Part shown: positions 55,938 to 64,000 of the stretch, in pieces
How positions within the stretch are numbered: position 1 is the first letter of the stretch
How the letters are laid out: every line of letters starts with the position of its first letter
Assembly: GCA_021781555.1 (NCBI GenBank)
Contig: JAJXWQ010000002.1
Location: 1 to 64,000 of the forward strand
Source of the DNA: a bacterium
GTDB lineage: Bacteria; Cyanobacteriota; Sericytochromatia; S15B-MN24; VGJW01
Length of the DNA: 64,000 nt
Direction: 5' to 3'
The notes under the pieces: model-generated
The model's database searches: none
What the model was told of the DNA's origin: nothing
The model's input: the letters and a program-made list of their open reading frames with translations, nothing else
Program-made: the position numbers and the translations under genes

Positions 55938-57013
55938 CTTTCGAGGTCGCCATCACCGGGGTCGGATACCGGGTGCCGGAGCGGGTGGTTCACAACCGCG
56001 AGTTCGAGGCCCGCATGGCCACCACCGACCAGTGGATTTCCGAGCGCACGGGCATCCGCGAGCGGCGCATTGCCGATCCCGAGGTGGCCCTGAGCGATCT
56101 GGCGATTCCCTCGGGCCGGCAGGCCCTGGATCATGCAGGGCTCGACCCGAAGGATATCGACCTGGTCATCTGCGGTACCAGCACCCCCGATATGCTGATG
56201 CCCTCGACGGCGGCCATCACCGCGCACGCCCTGGGTTGCACCCGGGCCGCGGCTTTCGACCTCGAGGCGGCCTGCTCGGGTTTCGTCTACGCGCTGGTGG
56301 TTGCCGAGCAGTTCATCCGGACCGGGACGTACCGAAACGTCCTGGTCATCGGCGGGGATATCCTGAGCAAGTTCATCAACTGGGACGATCGCGGGACGGC
56401 GATCCTGTTCGCCGACGGGGCGGGGGCAGCGGTCCTATCGCGGTCGGATCGGCACGGGTTCCTGGCCTCGACGCTCGGAGCCGACGGCGCGGGTCAGGAC
56501 CTGATCCAGATTCCCCTCGGCAGCCGGACGCCTCCCTCCGGGGACAAGAGCTTGCACGTGGTCCACATGAAGGGCCGCGAGGTCTACAAGTGGGCGGTCG
56601 ACAACGTTCCCAAGATCCTCGCGCAGGTTGCAGATGCGGCGGAACTCACTCCGGCCGACTTCGACCACATCATTCTCCACCAGGCCAACCTCCGGATCAT
56701 CGAGGCCGTCTCCAAGCGGCTGGGCCTGCGCTCCGACCAGATGATCGTCAACGTGGATCGGATGGCCAACACCTCGGCGGGCACCATCCCGATCGCCCTG
56801 GCCGAGGCGGCCGACCAGGGGCGTATCAAGCCCGGGGATCGTCTGTGCCTCCTCGGTTTCGGCTCAGGCCTCACGTGGGCGGCCACGGCCTTGACCTGGA
56901 CCGCACCCCGGCCTCGCTCGGCGCTGGCCCGGACCGCCACGACGGGTCAAGAGCCATTCGTCACGGCGCCCGACCGCTCGGATCCCGGCGTGCTGCCATC
57001 CAGGTCACTGTAG
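55934..57013 (+). CDS. fabH: 3-oxoacyl-ACP synthase III
   Basis: ITGVGYRVPERVVHNREFE; STPDMLMPSTAA; AFDLEAACSGFVYAL; FDHIILHQANLRIIEAV. Confidence 0.96.
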   Translation: MTFEVAITGVGYRVPERVVHNREFEARMATTDQWISERTGIRERRIADPEVALSDLAIPSGRQALDHAGLDPKDIDLVICGTSTPDMLMPSTAAITAHALGCTRAAAFDLEAACSGFVYALVVAEQFIRTGTYRNVLVIGGDILSKFINWDDRGTAILFADGAGAAVLSRSDRHGFLASTLGADGAGQDLIQIPLGSRTPPSGDKSLHVVHMKGREVYKWAVDNVPKILAQVADAAELTPADFDHIILHQANLRIIEAVSKRLGLRSDQMIVNVDRMANTSAGTIPIALAEAADQGRIKPGDRLCLLGFGSGLTWAATALTWTAPRPRSALARTATTGQEPFVTAPDRSDPGVLPSRSL

Positions 57014-57042
57014 ATGCTCGAATCCAGCTTCGGAGGTGCCAG

Positions 57043-57984
57043 GTGATCGCATACGTGTTTCCGGGCCAGGGTGCCCAGACCGTGGGAATGGGCAAGGATC
57101 TCTACGAACGCTTTCCCGAGGCTCGAGCGGTCATCGATGCCGTCGAGAGCCGTTCCGGCCTCCCGCTCAAGCGCCTCATGTGGGAGGGGCCTGCAGACGA
57201 CCTCACGGCCACCCAGCATGCCCAGGTCGCGCTGTTTGCCTGCGGTGTCGCGGCATTCAAGGTGCTCGAGGCCAAGGGCGCTCCCCCGCCCACGATGGTC
57301 GCCGGCCACTCCCTCGGGGAGTACACCGCGCTCGTCGCCGCGGGTGCCCTCGATCTGGGCCCCGCCACCGACCTGGTGACCCTGCGCGGGCAAAGCATGG
57401 CCAAGGCGCCGCCAGGAACCATGGCCGCGGTCCTCGGCATGGCTCCCGACCAGCTCACCCGGCTCTGTGCCGACGTTCCGGGCAAGGTCGTCGTGGCCAA
57501 CTACAACACCCTCGACCAGCTGGTCGTCTCGGGCGAGGTCAAGGCGGTCGAAGCCCTGCACGACGCGGCCCGCCGGGCCGGTGCCAAGCGCGTCGTGATG
57601 CTCAATGTCGGCGGAGCATTCCACTCTCCGCTCATGGCGCCTGCCCTCGGGCCCCTGTCTGCGGCCCTGCGCGAGGCTCCGTGGAAGGACACCACGGTTC
57701 CGGTGGTGCACAACGTGGACGCGACCCCCAACACCCGGGCAGACCGCTTCGCCGACCGTCTGACGCGCCAGCTCGAGAGCAGCGTGCGCTGGGTCGACTG
57801 CGTTGGCGCGATGAGGGATGGGGGCATCCGGATGTTTGTCGAGCTCGGCGCCGGCCGCACCCTGGCAGGACTGATCCGCAAGATCGATCGCTCGCTCCAG
57901 GCGGTCGTGGTCGAGGACGGGATCTCGCTGGACAAGACCCTTGCGGACCTCAGCGCCTTGGCCAGAGAGCCCCTGGTGCGGTGA
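57043..57984 (+). CDS. fabD: Malonyl-CoA:ACP transacylase
   Basis: VIAYVFPGQGAQTVGMGKDL; VAGHSLGEYTALVAAGAL; GAFHSPLM. Confidence 0.96.
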   Translation: MIAYVFPGQGAQTVGMGKDLYERFPEARAVIDAVESRSGLPLKRLMWEGPADDLTATQHAQVALFACGVAAFKVLEAKGAPPPTMVAGHSLGEYTALVAAGALDLGPATDLVTLRGQSMAKAPPGTMAAVLGMAPDQLTRLCADVPGKVVVANYNTLDQLVVSGEVKAVEALHDAARRAGAKRVVMLNVGGAFHSPLMAPALGPLSAALREAPWKDTTVPVVHNVDATPNTRADRFADRLTRQLESSVRWVDCVGAMRDGGIRMFVELGAGRTLAGLIRKIDRSLQAVVVEDGISLDKTLADLSALAREPLVR

Positions 57985-58004
57985 GCCCACCGGCAGGAGA
58001 ACAC

Positions 58005-58754
58005 GTGACCCGCAGACTCGAGGGGCGAACCGCCCTGGTAACCGGGGGAAGCCGCGGCATCGGCCGTGCGATCGCCCTCGATCTTGCCAGCGCCGGGGCC
58101 CGGGTCGGAGTCAGCTACGTATCCAACGCGAGCGCGGCCGACGCGACCGTTGCCGAGATCCAGGCCGCCGGTGGAGAGGCACGGGCCTTTGTCAGCGATG
58201 TGAGCCAGCCGGAGTCCGTCGAAGGCCTCGTCAAGGGCTTTCTGGCCTTGACCGGCGGGCTGATCGACATCCTGGTCAACAACGCCGGCATCACCCGCGA
58301 CGGTCTGGTGATGCGCATGAGCGACTCGGACTGGAAGGCCGTCCTGGACACCAATCTCACGGGCACCTTTCTCGTGACCCGGGCGGTTTCGCGGACCATG
58401 ATCAAGCAGCGGTTCGGGCGTATCATCAATGTCTCGAGCGTGGTTGGGTTGATGGGCAACCCTGGCCAGGCCAACTACGCCGCCTCCAAGGCGGGTCTCA
58501 TCGGCTTCACCAAATCCCTTGCCAAGGAGCTGGGCTCCCGTAATATCCTGGTCAATGCCGTGGCCCCCGGGTTCATCCACTCCGAGATGACCGAGGGCCT
58601 TGGCGACGATCTCAAGCGCAAGTACCTCGAACAGCTGCCTGTCGGCCGGTTCGGCGAACCGCAGGAGGTCGCGGCCCTGGTGGTCTTCCTCGCCGCGGAG
58701 GGCACTTACATCACCGGCCAGGTCATCAACGTTGACGGCGGCATACTCACCTGA
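58005..58754 (+). CDS. fabG: 3-oxoacyl-ACP reductase
   Basis: [59 protein letters not shown]. Confidence 0.97.
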   Translation: MTRRLEGRTALVTGGSRGIGRAIALDLASAGARVGVSYVSNASAADATVAEIQAAGGEARAFVSDVSQPESVEGLVKGFLALTGGLIDILVNNAGITRDGLVMRMSDSDWKAVLDTNLTGTFLVTRAVSRTMIKQRFGRIINVSSVVGLMGNPGQANYAASKAGLIGFTKSLAKELGSRNILVNAVAPGFIHSEMTEGLGDDLKRKYLEQLPVGRFGEPQEVAALVVFLAAEGTYITGQVINVDGGILT

Positions 58755-58768
58755 TGGAGGACCTTCAA

Positions 58769-59014
58769 ATGGACGATAACGAACTCTTCGAAAAGCTCCG
58801 CAAGATCGTGGTCGAGCAACTCGGCGTCAGCGCCGAAGAAGTCACGCGTCAAGCGAGCTTCCAGGAAGATCTCGGAGCCGATTCCCTCGACACGGTCGAG
58901 CTCGTGATGGCGCTGGAAGAAGAGTTCGAGGTCGAGATCCCCGATGAGGACGCCGAGAAGCTCACCTCGGTCGAGAACGCCCTCAAGTACATCAAGACCC
59001 ATCAGCCAGCCTGA
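58769..59014 (+). CDS. acpP: Acyl carrier protein
   Basis: [24 protein letters not shown]...[35 protein letters not shown]. Confidence 0.97.
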   Translation: MDDNELFEKLRKIVVEQLGVSAEEVTRQASFQEDLGADSLDTVELVMALEEEFEVEIPDEDAEKLTSVENALKYIKTHQPA

Positions 59015-59025
59015 TGACCGAGCGA

Positions 59026-59062
59026 GGGATGGCTGCGACCGTGTCAGCCATCCCTTCCTCTC
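59026..59062 (+). terminator. Hairpin between acpP and fabF (terminator or attenuator)
   Basis: Perfect 10-bp stem GGGATGGCTG (59026-59035) / CAGCCATCCC (59045-59054), then TTCCTCTC. Confidence 0.6.
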
Positions 59063-59248
59063 GAAGGCGGGCCGTGCGCGGCCTGCGGACGCGCGGCATG
59101 GACGAACGCGGGCCGGCGTGGGATATTGCCATTCCTTCGCGAGCACAGAGCGACCCCGAAGGGGTCTTGTCCGAGACATCCGCTGGATCGGAGCCATCTT
59201 GATCAGGGGTAACCTGCCACCACCAGGCGCGATAGCCACGAGATAACC

Positions 59249-60490
59249 ATGAAGAATCGAGTCGTCATCACGGGCCTGGGCGCCATCACCCCCGTCGGGT
59301 TGGACGCGCCTTCTTACTGGAGCGGGCTCAAATCCGGCCAGTCTGGCGTTGCACCCATCACCCGGTTCGATCCCAGTTCACTTCCGGTACGCTTCGCCGC
59401 CGAGGTCAAAGGGTGGGATCCCACCGCCTACATGTCGGCAAAGGACGCCAAGCGCAATGCGCGCTTCGTCCAGTTCGCGGTCGGTGCGGGACGCCAGGCC
59501 TTCGACCATGCGAAGCTCGCATCGGGCGCCATGGACATGGCTCGTATCGGGGTCATCGTGGGTTCCGGCATGGGGGCTCTCGACGTCCTCGAGGAGGAGA
59601 TCACGACGCTCAACGCCAAGGGGCCGAGCCGGGTATCGCCCTTCCTCATCCCCATGACGATCGTCAACATGGCAGCTGGCGCCTTGGCGATCCAGGTCGG
59701 CGCCAAAGGACCCAACTACTGCCCGGTCTCGGCCTGCGCGAGCGGCAGCCACGCCATCGGCGAGGCTTTCCGGACCTTGCAGCGCGGCGACGCCGATGCC
59801 GTTCTCGCCGGCGGGGCCGAGGCCGTCATCACGCGACTGGGCATCTCCGGCTTCGCTTCGGCCAAGGCGCTATCCAGGCGCAATGACGATCCGGTACACG
59901 CTTCCCGGCCCTTCGACGCGGCGCGAGACGGCTTCGTGATGGGCGAGGGCGCAGGCGTGATGGTCCTCGAAACGCTCGAGCACGCGACCCGGCGCGGGGC
60001 CGAGATCCTGGCCGAGGTTCTGGGCTATGGCCTGTCGGGAGACGCCTACCACATGACGCTCCCGGCGCCGGAGGCCGAAGGCGCGCAGCGAGCCATCAAG
60101 ATGGCGCTGGCCGACGCCGGAATCTCGGCTCCGCAGATCGATTACATCAATGCCCACGGGACCTCGACCGAGGCCAACGATCGCCTCGAGACGGCGGCGA
60201 TCAAGGCCGTCTTCGGCGAACACGCGGCCAGGATCCCGATGAGCAGCACCAAGTCGATGACGGGGCACCTCCTGGGGGCCGCCGGGGCGATCGAGGCGAT
60301 CGCCACGATCATGGCCATCCGCGACGGCGTCATTCCCCCCACGATCAACCTCGTGGAACCCGATCCCGAGTGCGACCTGGACTACGTTCCGGGGGTGGCC
60401 CGTCCGCACGAGGTCCGGATCGCCATGAGCAACAACATGGGATTCGGAGGCCAGAACGGATCGCTCGTCTTCGGGCGTTTCCAGGGCTGA
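59249..60490 (+). CDS. fabF: 3-oxoacyl-ACP synthase II
   Basis: KNRVVITGLGAITPVGLDAPSYWSGL; VSACASGSHAIGEAFR; INAHGTSTEANDRLE; STKSMTGHLLGAAGAIEA. Confidence 0.97.
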   Translation: MKNRVVITGLGAITPVGLDAPSYWSGLKSGQSGVAPITRFDPSSLPVRFAAEVKGWDPTAYMSAKDAKRNARFVQFAVGAGRQAFDHAKLASGAMDMARIGVIVGSGMGALDVLEEEITTLNAKGPSRVSPFLIPMTIVNMAAGALAIQVGAKGPNYCPVSACASGSHAIGEAFRTLQRGDADAVLAGGAEAVITRLGISGFASAKALSRRNDDPVHASRPFDAARDGFVMGEGAGVMVLETLEHATRRGAEILAEVLGYGLSGDAYHMTLPAPEAEGAQRAIKMALADAGISAPQIDYINAHGTSTEANDRLETAAIKAVFGEHAARIPMSSTKSMTGHLLGAAGAIEAIATIMAIRDGVIPPTINLVEPDPECDLDYVPGVARPHEVRIAMSNNMGFGGQNGSLVFGRFQG

Positions 60491-60505
60491 GGCCGGAAGT
60501 TCGCC

Positions 60506-61234
60506 TTGAGGACGGCCCTCGCGATCCCGGCTCTCATCGAACGTCTCGGCCTGCCGCCGGACGTGGATACGGCCCTCTTCGAGCAGGCCGTGACCCACGT
60601 CTCTTTCTCCGCCGAACACCCGCCGCATCCCCATTACGAGCGACTCGAATTCCTGGGCGATGCCGTCTTGAAGTTCGCCATGGCCGATCTCCTGTTCGGG
60701 CGCTTTCCCGACGATCCGGAAGGTCCCATGACGCAGGTTCTGACCCGAGTCGTATCGGATCAGACCCTGGCCATCGTGGCCAGAACCCTGGATCTTGGCT
60801 CCTTCTTGCGCCTCGGTGCAGGCGAGATCGCAACCGGCGGTCGCGATCGCGTCGGGACCCTGGCGTCGTCCCTCGAGGCCATCCTGGCGGCCGTGTACCT
60901 TTCGTGCGACATCGACCGGGCCAGCTCGCTCGTCGCACGGCTGCTCGAGTCCGAAATCGCTCGCGCCCATAGCGAGCCCGGGGGAGAGAATTTCAAGGCC
61001 TTGCTGCAGGAACGCACCCAGCACTTCCTTGGCCAGCTCCCGCGATACCGGGTCATCGCCGACACGCTGGTGACTCCCTACGAGCACCTCTTCGAGGTCG
61101 CGGTGGATGTGGACGGACTCACGCGGGCCCGCGGCGCTGGCCCCTCCAAACGCGCCGCCGAACAGGAAGCCGCCCGGCAGGCCCTGGTCGAGCTGGGCTG
61201 GAACTCGCACTCGAATCCGGGGTCACGCCCGTGA
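60506..61234 (+). CDS. rnc: Ribonuclease III
   Basis: HYERLEFLGDAVLKFAMADLLF; SSLEAILAAVYLS; dsRBD ENFKALLQERTQHFLGQLPRY...GPSKRAAEQEAARQAL. Confidence 0.95.
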   Translation: MRTALAIPALIERLGLPPDVDTALFEQAVTHVSFSAEHPPHPHYERLEFLGDAVLKFAMADLLFGRFPDDPEGPMTQVLTRVVSDQTLAIVARTLDLGSFLRLGAGEIATGGRDRVGTLASSLEAILAAVYLSCDIDRASSLVARLLESEIARAHSEPGGENFKALLQERTQHFLGQLPRYRVIADTLVTPYEHLFEVAVDVDGLTRARGAGPSKRAAEQEAARQALVELGWNSHSNPGSRP

Positions 61235-61273
61235 TCCTGGCCAAGCGACGCCCGTTGCGCTAACCTGGCGGGC

Positions 61274-61927
61274 ATGCGGCCTGTTTCGATCGCCCCGTCC
61301 CTCCTCTCGGCCGACTTTTCCCGCCTGGCCGAGGAGCTCGCTCGCATGGAGTCAGCGGGTGCCGACTGGGTCCACCTGGACGTCATGGACGGCCACTTCG
61401 TGCCCAACCTCACCTTCGGTGCACCCGTGATCGGAGCCCTGCGCAAGCATTCGCGCCTCCCCTTCGACGCCCACCTGATGATCGAGGCGCCCGAGCGCGT
61501 GATCGAGGACTACGCGCGAGCTGGCTGTGATCACCTCACCGTGCACGTGGAGACGGGCTACCATCACCGTCGCACCCTGGCGGCGATCCGGGACGCCAAG
61601 ATGCGAGCTGGCGTCGCGCTGAACCCCGCCACTCCCCCCGAGGTCCTCGACTATCTCCTGCCCTGCGTCGACATCGTGCTGGTCATGACGGTCGATCCGG
61701 GCTTCGGGGGCCAGCGGTTCATCCCGGAGATGCTCGGCAAGATTCGCCGCATCCGCCAGCAGATCGCCGATCGGGAGATCGACCTCGCGGTGGACGGGGG
61801 CGTCACGACGCAGACAGCCCGGGCGATCCTCGAGGCGGGGGCGAATGTTCTGGTGGCCGGGAGCGCGGTCTTCGGATCCGCCGACATCAAGACCGCGGTC
61901 GCCGATTTACGGGCCACCGCCGCCTGA
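61274..61927 (+). CDS. rpe: Ribulose-phosphate 3-epimerase
   Basis: SIAPSLLSADFSRLAEELARMESAGADWVHLDVMDGHFVPNLTFG; MTVDPGFGGQRFIPEML; VDGGVTTQTA. Confidence 0.97.
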   Translation: MRPVSIAPSLLSADFSRLAEELARMESAGADWVHLDVMDGHFVPNLTFGAPVIGALRKHSRLPFDAHLMIEAPERVIEDYARAGCDHLTVHVETGYHHRRTLAAIRDAKMRAGVALNPATPPEVLDYLLPCVDIVLVMTVDPGFGGQRFIPEMLGKIRRIRQQIADREIDLAVDGGVTTQTARAILEAGANVLVAGSAVFGSADIKTAVADLRATAA

Positions 61928-61972
61928 TCAGAGCCTGGCAACGCGCCAGCTTGCCCGCAGCCGGAGAACGCC

Positions 61973-62089
61973 TCACCGCTCGCGGTGGCTGGGGCCCGGT
62001 ACGCGATCGGAGTCCCCGCGATCCCCGCGGTTGAGCGGCGCCGGAGCCGGAAACTTGGCCTGGGTCGCCTTCGGGTTGTCACTCATCAT
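61973..62089 (-). CDS. Possible small disordered protein
   Basis: MMSDNPKATQAKFPAPAPLNRGDRGDSDRVPGPSHRER in an otherwise empty 370-bp intergenic region. Confidence 0.3.
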   Translation of the reverse strand: MMSDNPKATQAKFPAPAPLNRGDRGDSDRVPGPSHRER

Positions 62090-62303
62090 CTTCTTCTTGT
62101 CGGACGGGGGAAAGTTCGATTTAAAGTTAATCACACTTAAGCTCTGCCGGCCACCCGCATTACGATCGTTGGTCTTCTCAAGGCCTTCTACCCCGCATCG
62201 GAGCGGATCAATCGCCGTGCGGGCCAGCGCCGACGCCAAAGTTTACAAATCGAAAATCGGCGGCTGAACCCGGGCCGGAGGCACCCGGGTACAAGGGCAT
62301 GGC

Positions 62304-63089
62304 ATGGCGCTCAATGCCCTCATGGCCTGGCTCCTGGCCTCTTTCGGCCCGTGGGCCGCAAGCCCCCTCACCCCCGCACCGGTGGCGACGGCAAGCCTCC
62401 AGGCCAGCGCGTTCGCCACCGCCCGTCGCGGAGTGGTCGCCCTGGCCGATCGCTCCTTCTTGACCCAGTACGCGTCGGCCTACAATCCCGACGCCACGGA
62501 TCTTTACGCGGCCAACTGCGGTCCCGCCAGCCTGGCCATGGTCCTGCGCGCACTGGGCGTCGCACCCAAGGTCGGGCCCCAGGAGCTCATCACCGATGCG
62601 CGGGTCGCGATGACCGGATCCGACCAGACCGGCTCTTGGACCTACCCGGATCAGATCCTCTCCGCGGCCCCACGCTTTGGCCTGGCGGCCCGCGAGGTGC
62701 ATGGCCTCCGGGCTGTTCGCGCCGCCGAGGCCAGCCCCGGTCATCTGGTCATCTTGAACCTCAACCCCGGTCCTGCCTACGCCGATCGCCTGGCTCACCC
62801 GTTCGACGGCGGCCACTTCGCCGTGGTCATCGGCTTCATCGGCCCCGACGCCATCCTCGACGACCCGATGGCACGGGCTCCTGCCCTGCGGGTCAGCACC
62901 GCCGACCTCGAGAAAGCCTTGACCGCCGATCTGGGGCCAGGCATCCCTCCCTATGACGGCGGCGTCGAGCTCTGGCGGGCCTCGGTGCCGAGCCCGGCCA
63001 CGCTGGCATCGACCGAGGGCTCCGCCTCGGGGGCTTCGGCGGGCGGCGCCGGCGCGGCGTCTCCGCTCCCCTCGGGGGGATGGAGGTAG
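62304..63089 (+). CDS. Secreted C39-like cysteine protease
   Basis: Hydrophobic N-terminus; AANCGPASLAMVLRALGV (Cys) and GGHFAVVIGFIGPDAILDDP (His/Asp). Confidence 0.78.
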   Translation: MALNALMAWLLASFGPWAASPLTPAPVATASLQASAFATARRGVVALADRSFLTQYASAYNPDATDLYAANCGPASLAMVLRALGVAPKVGPQELITDARVAMTGSDQTGSWTYPDQILSAAPRFGLAAREVHGLRAVRAAEASPGHLVILNLNPGPAYADRLAHPFDGGHFAVVIGFIGPDAILDDPMARAPALRVSTADLEKALTADLGPGIPPYDGGVELWRASVPSPATLASTEGSASGASAGGAGAASPLPSGGWR

Positions 63090-64000
63090 ACCCGGAGGGT
63101 CGCCACCGCGACAGCAGTCAGGGGAATGGCCAGGAGAATGCCAAGGAACCCCGCCATCCTCATCCCGACGAGCACGGCCGAGATGATCACGACCGGGTGA
63201 AGACCGGTGGTATGGCTCATCACGCGCGGTGAGATGATGTTGTCCTTGGTCTGCTGGATGGCAAGGGCCGCCAGAGCGACCTTGAGCACCACCCCCCCGC
63301 CCTGCAGGGCGGCGAGCAGCAAGCAGGTCCCGATTCCGATATAGGTCCCGAACATCGGGATGATCTCGGCCAGGCCCCAGATCAGGCCGCCGACCACGCC
63401 GTAGCTCATGCCCACCAGCGTGAACGCCACGGTGGACGCCCCCAGCACCACCGAGGCATTGATGACCTGCCCCCGGAAGTATGCGTTGAGGCTCCGATCG
63501 AGCTCGCGCTGGAAGTACGTGAAGGAGGTCCGCGCCGGCTCGGGGATGAAATCCCTCACCTGCTGCCACAGGCGCTGGCCGTCCTTGAGGAAGTAGAAGG
63601 CCATGACCAGCGTCATGGCCACCGAGAAGAAGCTAAAGAAGCCGCTGGTAAGGAAAGCCCCGACGTGGCTCGTGGCAAACGCGGAGAGGTCCTGGAGACG
63701 CGGTACGACCAGATTCTCGAGGTGAATCTGGACGTGTACGTTCCGGGTTGCCAGGGTGCTCTCGATGCCCTGGGTCAGGGTATGCAGCCGGTCGGCGGCG
63801 ACGGGCACGGACTTCAGCAGCTCCTGGACCTGCAGGACCACCAGGGGCACCAGGAGGGACCCGGCTGCAGACGCCAGCATGAGCACGAGCACGACCACGA
63901 TGGCCACAGCCGCGAGTCGAGGCATCCGCCGGGACAGCGGATCGACCAGCAACTGGAGCACGTAGGCCACGAGCAAGGCGCTGACCAGGATGTACAGGAC
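62951..64000 (-). CDS. AI-2E family transporter / TqsA-like permease, 5' end beyond window
   Basis: GSLLVPLVVLQVQELLKSVP; GLIWGLAEIIPMFGTYIGI; LAIQQTKDNIISPRVMSHTTGLHPVVIISAVLVG; frame open to base 64000. Confidence 0.88.
   Translation of the reverse strand, partial: VLYILVSALLVAYVLQLLVDPLSRRMPRLAAVAIVVVLVLMLASAAGSLLVPLVVLQVQELLKSVPVAADRLHTLTQGIESTLATRNVHVQIHLENLVVPRLQDLSAFATSHVGAFLTSGFFSFFSVAMTLVMAFYFLKDGQRLWQQVRDFIPEPARTSFTYFQRELDRSLNAYFRGQVINASVVLGASTVAFTLVGMSYGVVGGLIWGLAEIIPMFGTYIGIGTCLLLAALQGGGVVLKVALAALAIQQTKDNIISPRVMSHTTGLHPVVIISAVLVGMRMAGFLGILLAIPLTAVAVATLRVYLHPPEGSGDAAPAPPAEAPEAEPSVDASVAGLGTEARQSSTPPS

Noticed and set aside
1-64000. CRISPR arrays, transposases, integrases or prophage modules
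   Set aside because: No regularly spaced direct repeats and no ORF with recognisable transposase, integrase, capsid or terminase motifs; the repeats found are dispersed, not arrayed.

Overview
High-GC (~65-70%) bacterial chromosomal window with dense operons. I found no transposase, phage or CRISPR signal. Left to right: (1) surface lipoproteins: two tandem kelch/IPT-like proteins, a BIG2 protein and an IPT/TIG-fused di-haem cytochrome c peroxidase (1-6.4 kb). (2) A YbhGFSR-like ABC exporter (6.5-11.4 kb). (3) A purine/pyrimidine catabolism island with a YgfM/XdhD-type molybdenum hydroxylase, YqeB, PreA, a carbon-nitrogen hydrolase, SsnA and two PLP fold-II enzymes (11.6-24.3 kb), interrupted by a SpoIID-like lipoprotein. 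(4) The most interesting region, 25.2-41.4 kb, is a sulfur-carrier/electron-transfer island. It contains an anSME-like radical SAM protein, an ArsR-type HTH fused to a TusA domain, three DsrE-family proteins, two further TusA proteins, an SQR-like flavoprotein, MvhD, an HdrA carrying a GltD-like insertion, a second HdrA, a tiny wHTH protein, a QmoC-like membrane subunit, NfnA/NfnB (SudB/SudA)-like subunits and an outer-membrane porin. No dsrAB, aprAB, sat, sox or hdrB is present in the window. (5) A P-type ATPase, Hsp20, CBS and DUF1540 group. (6) feoA, feoB and a FeoC-like gene behind a recognisable promoter. (7) A three-tRNA cluster (Gly, Cys, Val). (8) A smpB / DUF177-rpmF-plsX-fabH-fabD-fabG-acpP-fabF-rnc-rpe housekeeping block. 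(9) A C39-like protease and an AI-2E-type permease at the right edge. A dispersed intergenic palindromic repeat family (about 96 nt full length) occurs at several gene junctions. All product calls come from reading motifs in the translations; no database search was run.
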